Below, piece by piece: positions 5,525 to 6,411 of a stretch of DNA of 6,411 nt; position 1 is the first letter of the stretch; every line of letters begins with the position of its first letter. The stretch covers positions 1-6,411 of the forward strand of contig JAFGTZ010000168.1 in NCBI GenBank assembly GCA_016938795.1. The letters run 5' to 3'. This stretch comes from Chromatiaceae bacterium. Lineage in GTDB: Bacteria > Pseudomonadota > Gammaproteobacteria > Chromatiales > Chromatiaceae. The notes beneath the pieces were generated by a model. It was not told the DNA's origin, made no database searches, and saw only the letters and a list, made by a program, of their open reading frames with translations. The translations under genes and the position numbers were made by a program.

Positions 5525-6411
5525 ATGAATCGCTCGATCAACCTCATCATTCCCGTGCTTATCGCGCTCCTGACCTTCGCGGCCTGGGCCTTGCTCAATC
5601 AGCCAAGCGAAGAGCCGCCCTGGCCTTCGCGGATTCAGGGCTTTTCCTTCTCACCCATGCATGCGGATGATGATCCAAGCCGCAATCGCTTTCCCAGCAT
5701 CGAGGAGATCGATTCTGACTTGGCGCTGCTGGAAGGCGCGGCACACGCGGTGCGCACCTATACCGTCGAGAACACGCTTGCCGCCGTGCCCCAGCTGGCT
5801 GCCGCGCATCGGCTCAATGTCACCCTTGGGGCCTGGATCGGCCCGGATGAGAACGCCAACGAGCGCGAACTCGCACGCCTGACCGAGGTCCTGCAAAAGG
5901 GCTATCGCAATGTGGTGCGAGTCATGGTGGGCAACGAAGCCCTGCTGCGCCGCGACGTCTCGGTGGCCGAACTTGTGCATCACCTGGAGCGGATAGGCGC
6001 CATCACCAGTCAGCCGGTGAGCACCGCCGAGCCCTGGCACATCTGGCTGAAATATCCCAAGCTCGTCGAACACGTCGATTTCATCACCGTACACCTCTTG
6101 CCCTACTGGGAAGGCGTACCGGTCGAGGAGGCGGTGGACTATGCCTTCAAACGCTATCACGAGGTGCAGGCGGCCTATCCCGACAAAGAGGTAATCATCG
6201 GCGAGGTGGGCTGGCCGAGCAACGGACGGCGCAATGCGGGCGCCGAGCCCTCGCTCGCCAATCAGACGCTCTTTTTGCGGCGCTTTCTCGCCCGGGCCGA
6301 AAGCGAAGGCCATGTGTACTACATCATGGAGGCCTTCGATCAGCCCTGGAAGGCGCGCACCGAGGGCGCGACCGGCAACTATTGGGGCGTCTACAACGTC
6401 GAACGCGAGCC
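5525..6411 (+). CDS. NdvB-like beta-1,3-glucan enzyme, N-terminal GH17 domain (partial)
   Basis: The frame is open to the window end (295 complete codons). Residues 7-25 form an N-terminal membrane anchor or uncleaved signal, then WPSRIQGFSFSP opens a glycoside hydrolase family 17 barrel. The likely acid/base is E138 in VGNEAL and the nucleophile E227 in GEVGWPSNG, both standard GH17 motifs; RTYTVENTL (77-85) and EAFDQPWK (269-276) are further family landmarks. The wording closely follows the N-terminal half of Pseudomonas NdvB, about 860 residues, in which GH17 is fused to a membrane GT2 synthase making (cyclic) beta-1,3-glucans. The GT2 part would lie beyond the window, so a stand-alone GH17 glucanase or transglycosylase cannot be excluded. 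The ATG start is preceded by a weak AAAGA site. It lies 50 bases after the GT-C transferase and is probably in the same operon. Confidence 0.85.
   Translation, partial: MNRSINLIIPVLIALLTFAAWALLNQPSEEPPWPSRIQGFSFSPMHADDDPSRNRFPSIEEIDSDLALLEGAAHAVRTYTVENTLAAVPQLAAAHRLNVTLGAWIGPDENANERELARLTEVLQKGYRNVVRVMVGNEALLRRDVSVAELVHHLERIGAITSQPVSTAEPWHIWLKYPKLVEHVDFITVHLLPYWEGVPVEEAVDYAFKRYHEVQAAYPDKEVIIGEVGWPSNGRRNAGAEPSLANQTLFLRRFLARAESEGHVYYIMEAFDQPWKARTEGATGNYWGVYNVERE

Noticed and set aside
5651..6313. 220-residue minus-strand frame opposite the GH17 gene
   Set aside because: Antisense shadow of a frame with both GH17 catalytic motifs; no family features or ribosome site.

Overview
The window looks like chromosomal DNA of a phototrophic purple bacterium, most likely a purple sulfur gammaproteobacterium (Chromatiaceae type). 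The first 99 bases are the start of a light-harvesting antenna beta polypeptide gene on the minus strand. Its upstream region carries two TGT-N12-ACA boxes, the motif of the PpsR/CrtJ photosynthesis repressor. High G+C, a BaeSR pair that reads like the gammaproteobacterial one, and an NdvB-like glucan enzyme similar to that of Pseudomonas all fit this. Genus cannot be fixed from the sequence.

Layout, minus-strand half (1-2868): transcription runs from a Fur-type promoter at about 2841-2868 through hemP (small hemin-uptake protein), baeS (sensor kinase) and baeR (response regulator, 4-base ATGA overlap with baeS). The antenna gene pucB follows. It has its own promoter, whose -35 and -10 hexamers each sit inside one of the two PpsR/CrtJ boxes. 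The upstream box overlaps the baeR stop codon, so the end of an envelope-stress operon and an oxygen/light-controlled photosynthesis promoter share bases.

Layout, plus-strand half (about 3030-6411): a 133-residue protein of unknown family with one C-terminal membrane anchor is followed by a strongly structured intergenic stretch (3672-3740). Next come a polytopic GT-C (ArnT/PMT-type) glycosyltransferase and, 50 bases later, the N-terminal glycoside hydrolase 17 part of a probable GH17-GT2 beta-1,3-glucan synthase (NdvB-like) that runs off the window. These three may form an envelope or extracellular glycan locus.

Between the two halves, 2869-3232 has no convincing intact gene. It holds the divergent promoter zone, several short inverted repeats and possibly a decayed gene end. 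No rRNA, tRNA, CRISPR array or insertion sequence was seen. The strongest regulatory observation is the tandem PpsR/CrtJ operator with exact 8-base spacing. The least explained parts are the orphan 133-residue protein and the nested inverted repeats before the GT-C gene.
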